NCBI GenBank assembly: GCA_015207195.1
Contig: JADEXJ010000010.1
Location: forward strand, 1-64,000
Length of the DNA stretch: 64,000 nt
Origin: Pleurocapsales cyanobacterium LEGE 10410
GTDB taxonomy: Bacteria > Cyanobacteriota > Cyanobacteriia > Cyanobacteriales > Xenococcaceae
Direction: 5' to 3'
Part shown: positions 55,424 to 64,000 of the stretch, piece by piece
Layout of the letters: every line of letters begins with the position of its first letter
Numbering within the stretch: the stretch's first letter is position 1
Position numbers and translations under genes: made by a program
The notes under the pieces: generated by a model
The model's input: only the letters and a program-made list of their open reading frames with translations
Database searches by the model: none
Told to the model about the DNA's origin: nothing

Positions 55424-57784
55424 TTAACGAGTTGCTTCGACTAAAGCCTGTTCTTTGACTGCCGTAACGGTAGTATTGCCGTCTTCGTCAATATCAACCA
55501 GAGCGTTGTCACCATCATTAACGCGACCAGAAAGAATCGCTTCGGCTAAACTGTCTTCTAGCAGACGCATAATGGCACGACGGAGAGGTCTTGCGCCATA
55601 GCTAGGATCAAAACCTTGGTCGATCACCTTATCTTCAAAAGCAGTAGTTACACCAAGAGTAATCTCCCGTTGTTCTTCTAATCTGATAGATATCTCGTCA
55701 AGCAAGATCCCAGCGATTTGTCTTACTTCTGGTTTGGTTAACTGACGGAAGACAATAATTTCATCAAGACGGTTGATAAATTCAGGACGGAAGTAGTTTT
55801 TCAGTTCCTGATTTACCAATTCTTTGATGCGATTGTATTGTGATTCTTCTTTATCACCAGAGAAATCAAATCCCAAACCACTACCACCTTTTTCAATGAC
55901 TTTAGAACCAATATTGGAGGTCATGATGATAATCGTGTTTTTAAAGCTTACAGTGCGTCCTTGAGCATCGGTAAGACGACCATCATCGAGCAACTGTAGC
56001 ATCAAGTTAAAGACATCGGGATGAGCTTTTTCAATCTCATCAAATAGCACAATAGTGTAAGGCTGGCGACGTACTGCTTCGGTTAGCTGTCCACCTTCGT
56101 CATAGCCGACAAACCCTGGAGGCGAACCGATCAGCTTAGATACGGTATGGGATTCCATATATTCGGACATATCTACACGAACGATCGCTTCTTCTGAACC
56201 AAACATTTGCGTAGCCAAGGCTTTAGCTAGTTCGGTTTTACCCACTCCAGTAGGACCAGAGAAGAACATACTGGCGATAGGACGATTGCGATCGCCCAAT
56301 CCAGAACGCGAACGACGTAGGGCGCGGGAAACGGCTTTGACAGCCTCATCTTGACCGATTACCCGCTCGTGCAGATTATCTTCAAGATACATCAAGGCTT
56401 CCGATTCGGTTTCCGTCATTTTAGTAACGGGTACGCCAGTCCAAGCAGCGACAATTTTGGCGATCGCCTCTTCATCTACTACGGGAGTTAACGCCTGAGG
56501 ATTAATTGTCGGAACATCAGATTTTTCTTCATCCTGCTGTAAACAGTGATTGAGGTGTGTCCGAGAACCAGCCTCGTCGATTAGGTCGATTGCCTTATCG
56601 GGTAAGAAACGGTCGGTGATATATCTTTCGGAGAAAGTTACCGCAGTTTCAATAGCTGCATCGGTATATTTGACTTTGTGAAAGTCTTCGTAGGTTTTGC
56701 GTAATCCCTTGAGAATGTCAATCGCATCTTCTACCGAAGGTTCGCCTACCATCACTTTTTGGAAACGACGTTCTAAAGCTGCATCCCGTTCGATGTGTTG
56801 GCGATACTCGTCTAAAGTAGTGCTACCGAGACACTGAATTTCACCTCTAGCTAAGGCTGGCTTGAGCATATTAGCAGCGTCCATCGCGCCACCCATAGCA
56901 CCTGCGCCAACAATAGTATGAATCTCGTCGATTACTAAGATAATATTACCCGCAGCGCGGACTTCTTCGACGATCGACTTGAGACGTTCTTCAAATTCGC
57001 CTCTAAACTTGGTTCCTGCCAGCAGCGAACCCATATCCAGGCTAATTACTTCTTGGTCAGCCAATAGAGAAGAAACGTCGCCATCAACGATTCGTTGGGC
57101 TAATCCTTCAGCGATCGCGGTTTTCCCTACCCCTGGTTCACCTACCAAGATGGGATTATTTTTGGTACGTCTACCTAAAATCTGAACTGCTCGTTCGATT
57201 TCTGGATATCTCCCGATTACGGGGTCGAGTTTACCTTCTCTGGCTAACTCAGTAAGATTGATACTAAATTCTTTGAGCTTTGTCTGCTTTTCTCTACCGC
57301 CACCAAAACCAAAAGGATTTTCTTTAGCAGCAGCAGCAGCAACTACCTCTGCCTCGCCTAACTTTTTAATCAAATCTGTCCGTAACTGTCTGAGATCTAC
57401 GTTCTGCTTGGTCAATAGCTTGACCGCCATATTATCTTTCTGCTTGATAATTGCTAACAGAATATGTTCGGGACTGATAAAATTATTTTTAAGCTGACGG
57501 GCTTCGTTAAAAGCTTGTTCTAGAATTCTTTTTGCTTTGGGTGTAAAGGGAATATTTGCTGGAATAAATCCAGAACCTTTACCCACAACGTCAATTGCTA
57601 ACTCTCTGGTTTGTTCTAGTTCGACACCGCGAGTTTTTAGTAATTCTGCTGCTGTAGATGTTCCCTCCCCAATCACCCCCAATAAAATATGCTCTGTCCC
57701 CACAAGATTGTGTCCAGTGTTTCTGGCTTCCTCTTGAGCAAGCACGACATTTTTTATGGCTTTTTCATTGAAGTATTCAAACAT
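55424..57784 (-). CDS. clpC: ClpC-type AAA+ chaperone without a full M-domain
   Basis: 786 aa from ATG 57784 ([11 protein letters not shown]..., with AAGGGGAG upstream); an in-frame TTG at 57856 is less likely. Double Clp N-repeat (residues 5-150), D1 with [15 protein letters not shown] and [13 protein letters not shown]2 with [15 protein letters not shown] and [12 protein letters not shown]. Between D1 and D2 the segment [22 protein letters not shown] is only some 40 residues, without the UVR/coiled-coil motif found in ordinary ClpC. ClpC unfolds substrates for ClpP. This may be a second ClpC paralogue. Confidence 0.9.
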   Translation of the reverse strand: MFEYFNEKAIKNVVLAQEEARNTGHNLVGTEHILLGVIGEGTSTAAELLKTRGVELEQTRELAIDVVGKGSGFIPANIPFTPKAKRILEQAFNEARQLKNNFISPEHILLAIIKQKDNMAVKLLTKQNVDLRQLRTDLIKKLGEAEVVAAAAAKENPFGFGGGREKQTKLKEFSINLTELAREGKLDPVIGRYPEIERAVQILGRRTKNNPILVGEPGVGKTAIAEGLAQRIVDGDVSSLLADQEVISLDMGSLLAGTKFRGEFEERLKSIVEEVRAAGNIILVIDEIHTIVGAGAMGGAMDAANMLKPALARGEIQCLGSTTLDEYRQHIERDAALERRFQKVMVGEPSVEDAIDILKGLRKTYEDFHKVKYTDAAIETAVTFSERYITDRFLPDKAIDLIDEAGSRTHLNHCLQQDEEKSDVPTINPQALTPVVDEEAIAKIVAAWTGVPVTKMTETESEALMYLEDNLHERVIGQDEAVKAVSRALRRSRSGLGDRNRPIASMFFSGPTGVGKTELAKALATQMFGSEEAIVRVDMSEYMESHTVSKLIGSPPGFVGYDEGGQLTEAVRRQPYTIVLFDEIEKAHPDVFNLMLQLLDDGRLTDAQGRTVSFKNTIIIMTSNIGSKVIEKGGSGLGFDFSGDKEESQYNRIKELVNQELKNYFRPEFINRLDEIIVFRQLTKPEVRQIAGILLDEISIRLEEQREITLGVTTAFEDKVIDQGFDPSYGARPLRRAIMRLLEDSLAEAILSGRVNDGDNALVDIDEDGNTTVTAVKEQALVEATR

Positions 57785-57931
57785 AGTTTGGACAACTCCC
57801 CTTCTTGTTAATATTTCTTTATCTTCTGTATCTAATTTATCGTTTTTAGTTGTCAAGCTGTAGTGGTAAAAGCCGTATCTGCACCGTATTTCTCATAATT
57901 TTAGTAAAATCTATAGTCTGAGCTATATCTA

Positions 57932-58534
57932 ATGATTGATGAAGGGTATATTAAATATCGCTGCTACTGGAGCCAAGTACCAGCGATCGCCGAAACGGAA
58001 ATTGCCGAGTTAAACCAGTGGCGAACCAAATTTTATCAGTTGGGTTTAATTGGCGAATATGACAGCGGTATCGGTTTTGGTAATATCAGTATTCGCCTTG
58101 ATCGATTTTCCCAGCTAATTATCTCAGGAACGCAAACAGGAGGCATCGCCAATTTAACGGCGCAGCACTATACTAAGGTTGTTGATTTTGACTGGCAAGA
58201 AAATTACGTTGTCTGTGAAGGTTTAATCAAAGCTTCTTCTGAGACTTTAACTCATGCTGCGATCTATGCTGCCAATCCCTCGGTAAATGCGGTAGTTCAC
58301 GTTCATCATCGGCAGCTATGGCAGAAATTGTTAGACCGCGTTCCCACTACCAATCCCAACTGTGCCTATGGTACGCCAGAAATGGCAGAAGAAATTATTC
58401 GATTATGCCAGCAACCTTCAACTCAGCAGCAAAAAATTATCGTCATGAGTGGACACGAAGAAGGGATCTTGACTTTTGGCAAAAGCTTAGGCGAAGCAAG
58501 TAATGTTTTGTTGCAATATTTCGCTGCTCTTTGA
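57932..58534 (+). CDS. Class II aldolase/adducin family protein (possibly MtnB-like)
   Basis: 200 aa, zinc-dependent fold: GIGFGNISIRLD, SGTQTGGIANLT, the catalytic Glu region EGLIKASSETLTHAAIY and the metal His pair HVHHRQLW. Similar proteins are aldolases or the methylthioribulose-1-phosphate dehydratase MtnB, but no other methionine-salvage gene is adjacent. Diverges from clpC. Confidence 0.85.
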   Translation: MIDEGYIKYRCYWSQVPAIAETEIAELNQWRTKFYQLGLIGEYDSGIGFGNISIRLDRFSQLIISGTQTGGIANLTAQHYTKVVDFDWQENYVVCEGLIKASSETLTHAAIYAANPSVNAVVHVHHRQLWQKLLDRVPTTNPNCAYGTPEMAEEIIRLCQQPSTQQQKIIVMSGHEEGILTFGKSLGEASNVLLQYFAAL

Positions 58535-58642
58535 TTTTTCACGTCTAATAATATGTCTTGAATGACATGAGTATCGACTCACTAATGTCCGATCCGAGTA
58601 AAATAGGCGAAAACCAATTAGATTATTACAGGTTAATACAAG

Positions 58643-59296
58643 TTGATCAGCAAACTCTATCAGAAAAAAAATCGTTTTTTAGTGTTACCTGTATTGGCGA
58701 CGATCGCCCTAACGTTCAGCATTGTCTTTAGTCCCGTTGCCACAGCTAAACTTTTCGATGGTCCTGTGGATCGCCTTCCCTTAGAACAAAGAGTTTCCCT
58801 AAGAAGAGGAGAAGTTGTTTTTCTTGGTGAAGATGGCGACTATACCTGTCGCATCCTAGCTAAGTCTTCGATGGATAATGCTTGGCAGGTTTTAACTGAT
58901 TATGAAAATTTTGCTGAATTTCTGCCAGGAATTACGAGCATCGATCTAATTGAGAATAGTGGCGATCGCAAAGTATTTGAGCAGATTAATAAAATCAAAA
59001 CCCTAATTTTTAGCGTTGAATCGCGGGTACAGATTGCCAGTACAGAATTTTATCCAGAGGAAATTGCTTTTGAAGCAGTAGATGGCGATCTAGAAACGAT
59101 GAATGGGAAATGGACTTTAGAACCAGTATCTCCTTATCCTAGCGCGCCCCCCGATCAAGTCTTGATCGCCCATCAGGTTAAAGTAGAGCCTGCTGAAGTT
59201 CTGAGCGATGGTATTTTTTTTAATATTTATGAAAGCCGTCTAGAAGAAACTTTGATGGCAATTAAACAAGAGATCGAAAAGCGATCGAGCCAATAG
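58643..59296 (+). CDS. Exported SRPBCC (START-like, polyketide-cyclase-like) protein
   Basis: 217 aa. A TTG start gives a signal or anchor (FLVLPVLATIALTFSIVFSPVATA). The START-like fold follows: MDNAWQVLTDYENFAEFLPGI, IFSVESRVQI, FEAVDGDLETMNGKWTLEP. This family holds a hydrophobic ligand; the ligand is unknown. No ATG fits the N terminus, so TTG is the probable start. Confidence 0.82.
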   Translation: MISKLYQKKNRFLVLPVLATIALTFSIVFSPVATAKLFDGPVDRLPLEQRVSLRRGEVVFLGEDGDYTCRILAKSSMDNAWQVLTDYENFAEFLPGITSIDLIENSGDRKVFEQINKIKTLIFSVESRVQIASTEFYPEEIAFEAVDGDLETMNGKWTLEPVSPYPSAPPDQVLIAHQVKVEPAEVLSDGIFFNIYESRLEETLMAIKQEIEKRSSQ

Positions 59297-59317
59297 TTAT
59301 CTAAATTGTCAATTATT

Positions 59318-60148
59318 TCAATCCTGAGTGAGGCTAGGTGAGCGCAGCTGTCTTTTGGCTTCATAGAGCAATAAAGCCGTAGCAACCGCCACGTTCAGAG
59401 ACTCTACGCCATTCGCTAAAGGTATTGCCACTCGCTCATCAGCTAGCTCGATCAACTCCGTTGATAATCCCGCTCCTTCGTTACCCAATAAAATTAAGCT
59501 AGGACGGGTAAAATCCGTTTCCCAGTATGTTTTATCAGCTTTAGCAGCGGTAGCAATTACCCGTACTCCCAATTGTTGATATTGTTTAACTAACTGAGAT
59601 AAATCTTGGCTAGTAGCGATGGGCAGACGAAACCATTCTCCTGCACTAGCTCGTAATACTTTGGGGCTATAGAAATCTACGCTATCGGAGCTTAACCACA
59701 GGCGAGCGACTCCTGTAGCTGCTGCGGTGCGGATAATCGTGCCTAAATTGCCAGGGTCTTGTAATCTTTCTAAGACAATTCCCAACTGGAGTAAGTCTGG
59801 CTCTGGTCGAGCGGTAAGACGAGGAGCGATCGCTACCACTCCATCTGGATTAACCGTAGTGGCGATCGCCTTTAATACTTCTGAGCCAACCAGCTGAGTT
59901 TTAACATTATTGTGGGCAATTGTTTGGCACAACACCTGATGTCTTTCTTGCCAGCGTTCGGTGTAAAAAACCGTATCCAGCTTGTAATCTGCTTGGCAAG
60001 CTGCTGCGATCAAGTTAGTTCCTTCAATCAGCAGTAAATTTTGTTTGTGCCGTTCCTTCGCCTGATGCAGCTTACGAACCTGTTTGATTAAAGGATTTTT
60101 AATACTGGTTAAAATTATTTCCGCGCCTCTATTGACGAATCGTACCAT
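59318..60148 (-). CDS. TrmH/SpoU family RNA methyltransferase
   Basis: 276 aa SPOUT ribose 2'-O-methyltransferase. N-terminal substrate domain (SIKNPLIKQVRKLHQAKERHKQ), then knot motifs: VLERLQDPGNLGTIIRTAAATG, LILLGNEGAGLSTELI and VAIPLANGVESLNVAVATALLLYEA (by parts). The target (23S rRNA or tRNA) is not determined by sequence. It lies beside tRNA-Leu. Confidence 0.94.
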   Translation of the reverse strand: MVRFVNRGAEIILTSIKNPLIKQVRKLHQAKERHKQNLLLIEGTNLIAAACQADYKLDTVFYTERWQERHQVLCQTIAHNNVKTQLVGSEVLKAIATTVNPDGVVAIAPRLTARPEPDLLQLGIVLERLQDPGNLGTIIRTAAATGVARLWLSSDSVDFYSPKVLRASAGEWFRLPIATSQDLSQLVKQYQQLGVRVIATAAKADKTYWETDFTRPSLILLGNEGAGLSTELIELADERVAIPLANGVESLNVAVATALLLYEAKRQLRSPSLTQD

Positions 60149-60176
60149 TCAAAGTAATACTTTGGTTGCCCGATAA

Positions 60177-60261
60177 TGCGGAACTCGGGACTTGAACCCG
60201 AATGTTTTAAGCAAACACTAGAATCTGAATCTAGCGCGTCTACCAATTCCGCCAGTTCCGC
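60177..60261 (-). tRNA. tRNA-Leu(CAG)
   Basis: Read on the minus strand, the acceptor arms GCGGAAC/GTTCCGC pair; the D arm is TGGCGGAATTGGTAGACGC. The anticodon stem CTAGA/TCTAG closes loop TTCAGAT, giving anticodon CAG. A long variable arm follows, then T-loop GGTTCAAGTCC. A class II tRNA of 85 nt with discriminator A. The CCA end is not encoded. Confidence 0.95.
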
Positions 60262-60425
60262 ATCAAGAGAATATACACAGGTATTTATTATGATTGACTT
60301 TTATACTTGATGTCAAACTTCCAGACAAATCAGTAAAAACTAGCTTTTCGATTAAAGTTTCGGAGTTTATCTTAGTACTACCTAAAAGCTCAAATAAATA
60401 TATTTATTAGCAAGAGGATAAAGCC

Positions 60426-61769
60426 ATTAATTCTATCTCTAACCCAACTAAAATCTCTCCTCAAGCCCCTCAAGCCGTATTAGAAATCTGGGGTCGTACC
60501 TCGCTCCAAGGCAAGGTTAAAATCAGCGGGGCGAAAAACTCCGCCTTGGTCTTGATGGCTGGCTCGATACTCTGTCCTGGTAGTTCTACTCTCCGCAACG
60601 TACCTAACCTAGTAGACATCAAACGCATGAGCCAAATTCTCTTGGCTTTGGGAGTCAAGCTGCGTCGGGATGGCGATGTTATAGAGATCGATGCTACAAA
60701 CATAAATCCTAAGGAAGCTCCCTATGACGTAGTGTCTCAATTAAGAGCCAGCTTTTTTGTGATCGGTCCCTTGCTAACTAGATTGGGTATAGCTCGTGTG
60801 CCACTGCCAGGAGGATGTGCTATTGGTGCTAGACCTGTCGATCTGCACGTTCGAGGTTTACAGGCAATGGGTGCAAACGTATCTATTGAAGATGGTATTG
60901 TTCGCGCCAACCTAATTGGTAATAAACAGCGTTTACAGGGAACCAAAATCTATCTAGATTATCCTAGCGTTGGGGCAACAGAAACTATTTTGATGGCAGC
61001 AACTCTAGCAGAAGGGGAAACCAAAATTGAAAATGCTGCTCAAGAACCAGAAATCGTCGATCTGGCTAATTTCTGTAACCAGATGGGGGCAAAAATTAGC
61101 GGTGCAGGAACTAACACCATCACGATTCAGGGAGTCAAGGAACTCAAATCTATAGACTATAATGTCATTCCCGATCGCATCGAAGCAGGAACGTTTTTGG
61201 TCGCAGGAGCAATTACTAACTCAGAAATTACCTTGACTTCTGTAATTCCCGAACACTTGGCTCCAGTTATTGCCAAACTTGAAGAAATTGGTTGTCAGGT
61301 AATAGCTGAAGATGATGAGGGTAAAATATTTGGGGGGAATCTTCAATCAAAACGCCTGCGAATCATACCTGGAGAACTACGGGGAACTGACATCGAGACT
61401 CTACCCTATCCAGGCTTCCCCACGGATATGCAGGCTCAATTCACCGCTCTTTTGAGCATCAGTAAAGGGAATAGCGTAATTAGCGAAACCGTGTTTGAAA
61501 ACCGACTGCAACACGTAGCGGAACTACAACGCATGGGAACAAATATCCGCGTTAAGGGTAATCATGCGATCGTTCAAGGAGTTTCTTTCATTTCTGGCGC
61601 ACCAGTGATGGCAACGGATTTAAGAGCCTCTGCTGCCCTAGTTTTAGCTGGTTTGGCTGCTAGAGGTAAAACTACCGTCCATGGTTTACATCATTTGGAT
61701 CGGGGTTACGAAAACCTAGAAGAAAAACTGCGAGGTTTGGGAGCAAGGCTAGAACGCGTTGTTATTTAA
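60426..61769 (+). CDS. murA: UDP-N-acetylglucosamine 1-carboxyvinyltransferase (MurA), apparent ATT start
   Basis: First committed enzyme of peptidoglycan synthesis. Lys-Asn in [14 protein letters not shown], the PEP-reactive Cys in [27 protein letters not shown] and catalytic Asp in [10 protein letters not shown]. The reading frame is open back to 60411, but has no ATG, GTG or TTG before 60546, which would delete the conserved N-terminal [23 protein letters not shown] at 60426 is 8 bases after GAGG (AAGAGG), giving 447 aa. ATC at 60435 is the alternative. Confidence 0.88.
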   Translation: MNSISNPTKISPQAPQAVLEIWGRTSLQGKVKISGAKNSALVLMAGSILCPGSSTLRNVPNLVDIKRMSQILLALGVKLRRDGDVIEIDATNINPKEAPYDVVSQLRASFFVIGPLLTRLGIARVPLPGGCAIGARPVDLHVRGLQAMGANVSIEDGIVRANLIGNKQRLQGTKIYLDYPSVGATETILMAATLAEGETKIENAAQEPEIVDLANFCNQMGAKISGAGTNTITIQGVKELKSIDYNVIPDRIEAGTFLVAGAITNSEITLTSVIPEHLAPVIAKLEEIGCQVIAEDDEGKIFGGNLQSKRLRIIPGELRGTDIETLPYPGFPTDMQAQFTALLSISKGNSVISETVFENRLQHVAELQRMGTNIRVKGNHAIVQGVSFISGAPVMATDLRASAALVLAGLAARGKTTVHGLHHLDRGYENLEEKLRGLGARLERVVI

Positions 61770-61958
61770 AGTTCTTAGAATAAATTAATTGAGAGTTTAA
61801 GCGGTCGCTTTTCAAGAAAATTTTGAGGGGCGATCCTTTTTGTGCAAATAATCATCAGTCGTTTTTTACTTTTCTAAATTCTTGTTGCTTAATACCAGTA
61901 CTTTTTATGCGATAATTCATAAAAGAAAAATATTTTAATATTTGCTTAACATAAAGCA

Positions 61959-62342
61959 ATGAATGAGCCAGCTAAAGAAGAACAACCAGTACCAGAAGAA
62001 AGTCTAGCCAAAGAGAAAACCTTGGCAGAACAGGCTCCGCCGAGCTATGAATGTCGCTCTTGTGGCTATGTTTATGTGCCGTCGAAAGGAGACAATCAGG
62101 GTAATATTCCCGCAGGAACTCTGTTTAGCGATTTACCCGATGACTGGCGTTGTCCTGTTTGCGGAGTTCGCAAGACGCAATTTGTCAATGTTGGCGCACA
62201 GGGCGCACCCTCTGGCTTTGCCGAAAATTTGAACTATGGTTTTGGAGTGAATCGCCTGACTCCTGCCCAAAAAAACATTTTAATTTTTGGTGCTTTGGCT
62301 TTAGGCTTCCTATTTTTCCTTAGCTTGTACGGCTTAAACTAG
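61959..62342 (+). CDS. rubA: Membrane-anchored rubredoxin RubA
   Basis: 127 aa. The rubredoxin domain has four Cys ligands in YECRSCGYVY and WRCPVCGV, and one C-terminal membrane helix (ILIFGALALGFLFFLSLYG). RubA is needed for photosystem I and II accumulation in cyanobacteria. The order rubA-ycf48-psbE is conserved; it is followed by 272 bp then ycf48. Confidence 0.96.
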   Translation: MNEPAKEEQPVPEESLAKEKTLAEQAPPSYECRSCGYVYVPSKGDNQGNIPAGTLFSDLPDDWRCPVCGVRKTQFVNVGAQGAPSGFAENLNYGFGVNRLTPAQKNILIFGALALGFLFFLSLYGLN

Positions 62343-62614
62343 CAGTTATATCTCAATATTTATGCCAGGGAAAAAGATCTGGAAACCAATCTTTTTTCTT
62401 TTTTCTTGCTGTTTAGATGTCGATCGGCATTGATTTTATCTGTCTCAAAGTTTGCTAAGTCAGAGATTACTCCGTTGTCCGAAGGGATATGTTATGCCCT
62501 TGTGTTACACGAATATGCTCTGACCATTGGTCAAAGTACTGCTTTGAGCGTGAGACACGTTCCGTTGCACGGCGCAAGTGTAATCACGCTGTTGAGCAAA
62601 ATTAACTTACAAAA

Positions 62615-63628
62615 ATGCTTATGAATTTATCGATTAAAAAATTAAAGCAGGTAGCTGTATTAGTTGCAGTCTGTATATTTTGTATCAGCTGTAGTCGGGT
62701 ACCTTCTACCGTGACTAACCCTTGGAAAACTCTGACTTTACCAAGCGAGGCAATTTTTTCGGATATTGCCTTTACTAGCGATCCCGATCGTGGTTGGCTG
62801 GTTGGCACTCAAGCGACTATGTTTGAAACCACCGATGGCGGAGAAACTTGGTCACAAAAATCTCTCAATTTAGGGGAGGAAAAAGTAACCTTAGAAGCCG
62901 TTAGCTTTGACGGTAATGAAGGTTGGATTGTCGGTCAACCCTCTATCTTGCTGCACACAGAAGATGGTGGTGATAATTGGTCGCGTATTCTTTTAAGCTC
63001 AAAACTTCCTGGTGCGCCTCTTGATATTATTGCTTTGGGTAAATCTACCGCCGAAATGGTGACTAATTTGGGTGCGATCTACGAAACAGAAAATGGTGGC
63101 AAAAACTGGAAGGCTTTAGTAGAAGGTTCTGTAGGGGTGGCTAGAAGCATTCATCGTTCTGATGACGGTAGATATGTAGCGGTTTCTGCTAAGGGAAACT
63201 TCTTTTCTACTTGGGAACCTGGTCAAACGGAATGGACACCCCATCAACGGACTTCATCTCGTCGTTTGCAAAACATGGGCTTTAACGAGGATGGTAGTCT
63301 TTGGTTATTAGCCCGTGGTGGTCAGGTACAGTTTAGCGATACTGAAGATTATGATGAGTGGGGAGAACCTATTTATCCTGAATTTTCTGCTAGCTGGGGA
63401 TTTTTAGATGTTGCTTATCGTACTCCTGAAGAGATCTGGTTGGCAGGAGGAAGTGCTAATCTATTAGTCAGTCCCGATGGTGGTCAAACCTGGTCAAAAG
63501 ACCGTGACGTAGAGAATGCTCCCTCTAATTTTTACAAGATAGTTTTTGTTTCTCCCCAAAAAGGCTTTATTTTGGGCGAACGAGGAACGCTACTCAAATA
63601 TGTCCCCGAAGCTGGTGCTGCTGCTTAA
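62615..63628 (+). CDS. ycf48: Photosystem II assembly factor Ycf48 (HCF136)
   Basis: 337 aa. Lipobox FCISC with the modified Cys at residue 26 indicates thylakoid-lumenal or periplasmic lipoprotein. Seven-bladed propeller-type repeats: SDPDRGWLVGTQATMFET, GNEGWIVGQPSILLHTEDGG and related blades. Binds newly made D1 and precedes PSII reaction-centre assembly. The ATG at 62615 is 3 residues before another Met. Upstream of psbE as in most cyanobacteria. Confidence 0.95.
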   Translation: MLMNLSIKKLKQVAVLVAVCIFCISCSRVPSTVTNPWKTLTLPSEAIFSDIAFTSDPDRGWLVGTQATMFETTDGGETWSQKSLNLGEEKVTLEAVSFDGNEGWIVGQPSILLHTEDGGDNWSRILLSSKLPGAPLDIIALGKSTAEMVTNLGAIYETENGGKNWKALVEGSVGVARSIHRSDDGRYVAVSAKGNFFSTWEPGQTEWTPHQRTSSRRLQNMGFNEDGSLWLLARGGQVQFSDTEDYDEWGEPIYPEFSASWGFLDVAYRTPEEIWLAGGSANLLVSPDGGQTWSKDRDVENAPSNFYKIVFVSPQKGFILGERGTLLKYVPEAGAAA

Positions 63629-63721
63629 TTACTTTTGTTGGTTGTAGGCAGTTACCCTTGTTTCGTATTATGTAAACAGTAAATAGAATTTGAAAACTTT
63701 TAACAAGGAGAAATAGAACTC

Positions 63722-63967
63722 ATGGCAGGTGATACTGGAGAACGTCCATTTTCTGACATTATTACAAGTGTTCGCTACTGGGTAATCCATAGCATTACTA
63801 TTCCCATGCTATTTGTAGCGGGATGGTTATTTGTTAGTACTGGGCTAGCTTACGACGCTTTTGGAACACCCCGTCCCAACGAGTATTTTACTCAAGAACG
63901 GATCGAAGTTCCTGTGGTAAGCGATCGCTTTAATGCTAAAGAGCAAATTAAAGAGTTTAATCAATAA
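63722..63967 (+). CDS. psbE: Cytochrome b559 alpha subunit (PsbE)
   Basis: 81 aa with the haem-axial His23 in [11 protein letters not shown] and one membrane helix. Essential part of PSII; the partner PsbF supplies the second His. AAGGAG ribosome-binding sequence 13 bp upstream. First gene of the psbEFLJ operon. Confidence 0.98.
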   Translation: MAGDTGERPFSDIITSVRYWVIHSITIPMLFVAGWLFVSTGLAYDAFGTPRPNEYFTQERIEVPVVSDRFNAKEQIKEFNQ

Positions 63968-63997
63968 GAATAATTAGACAAAAATAGGTAAAACAAG

Positions 63998-64000
63998 ATG
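63998..64000 (+). CDS. psbF: Start codon of psbF, cut by the window edge
   Basis: An ATG 30 bp after psbE ends the window. By conserved order this should start psbF, cytochrome b559 beta. Only the start codon is visible, so identity rests on context. Confidence 0.5.

Noticed and set aside
62406-62624. 72-codon frame between rubA and ycf48
   Set aside because: It overlaps ycf48 out of frame and has no protein-like features; the gap is normally non-coding.

Overview
The window is cyanobacterial chromosome. The main evidence is a set of photosynthesis and cyanobacteria-specific genes: chlD (chlorophyll synthesis), raf1 (Rubisco assembly), ycf34, the rubA-ycf48-psbE photosystem II block running off the right edge into psbF, a principal sigma factor of the SigA/RpoD1 type and an ABA4-like protein. 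The palindrome GCGATCGC (HIP1) is scattered through most genes, as in many cyanobacteria. Gene content suggests a unicellular or baeocyte-forming lineage (Pleurocapsales or Chroococcales relatives), but that placement is inference.

Layout. 0.2-8.3 kb: an exported TPR-CHAT protein, chlD, a fused CcsA-type cytochrome c assembly protein and sigA. 8.8-12.6 kb: an ECF-type nickel/cobalt importer (cbiM, cbiQ, cbiO) with two exported accessory proteins. 12.6-17.1 kb: raf1, tilS, a membrane-anchored pseudo-receiver/BON protein and a TPR protein. 17.2-20.6 kb: a pirin gene and its divergent LysR-type regulator around a perfect inverted repeat, then a photolyase. 20.8-31.0 kb: small membrane and housekeeping genes, a glutamate-type dehydrogenase, a delta-9 desaturase divergent from an unusual TetR/recombinase-like fusion, DedA and ycf34. 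31.1-47.4 kb: CCA-adding enzyme, a dynamin/Era-like GTPase, a 7TMR-HD phosphohydrolase, an FTR1 iron permease, murD, several degenerate-enzyme homologues (ADP-ribosylglycohydrolase-like, MBL-fold, site-2-protease-like), yaaA and an ABC exporter. 47.5-55.3 kb is the most accessory stretch: a frameshifted substrate-binding protein gene, a sugar-phosphate cyclase followed by a DUF6492-like gene (possible cyclitol natural-product locus), a MITE-like repeat, and a HaeII-like restriction-modification pair whose nuclease carries an in-frame stop. 55.4-64 kb: a short ClpC, a class II aldolase, a START-like protein, an rRNA/tRNA methyltransferase, tRNA-Leu(CAG), murA with an apparent ATT start, and the rubA-ycf48-psbE block.

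No CRISPR array, rRNA operon, prophage or intact insertion sequence is visible. The clearest unusual items are the catalytically stripped site-2 protease, the pseudo-receiver-TM-BON fusion, the TetR-tyrosine-recombinase fusion, the sugar-phosphate cyclase with an altered active-site signature next to a DUF6492 gene, the disabled HaeII-like nuclease, and several loci of heptanucleotide tandem repeats. Family names come from by-eye recognition of motifs; no database search was run.
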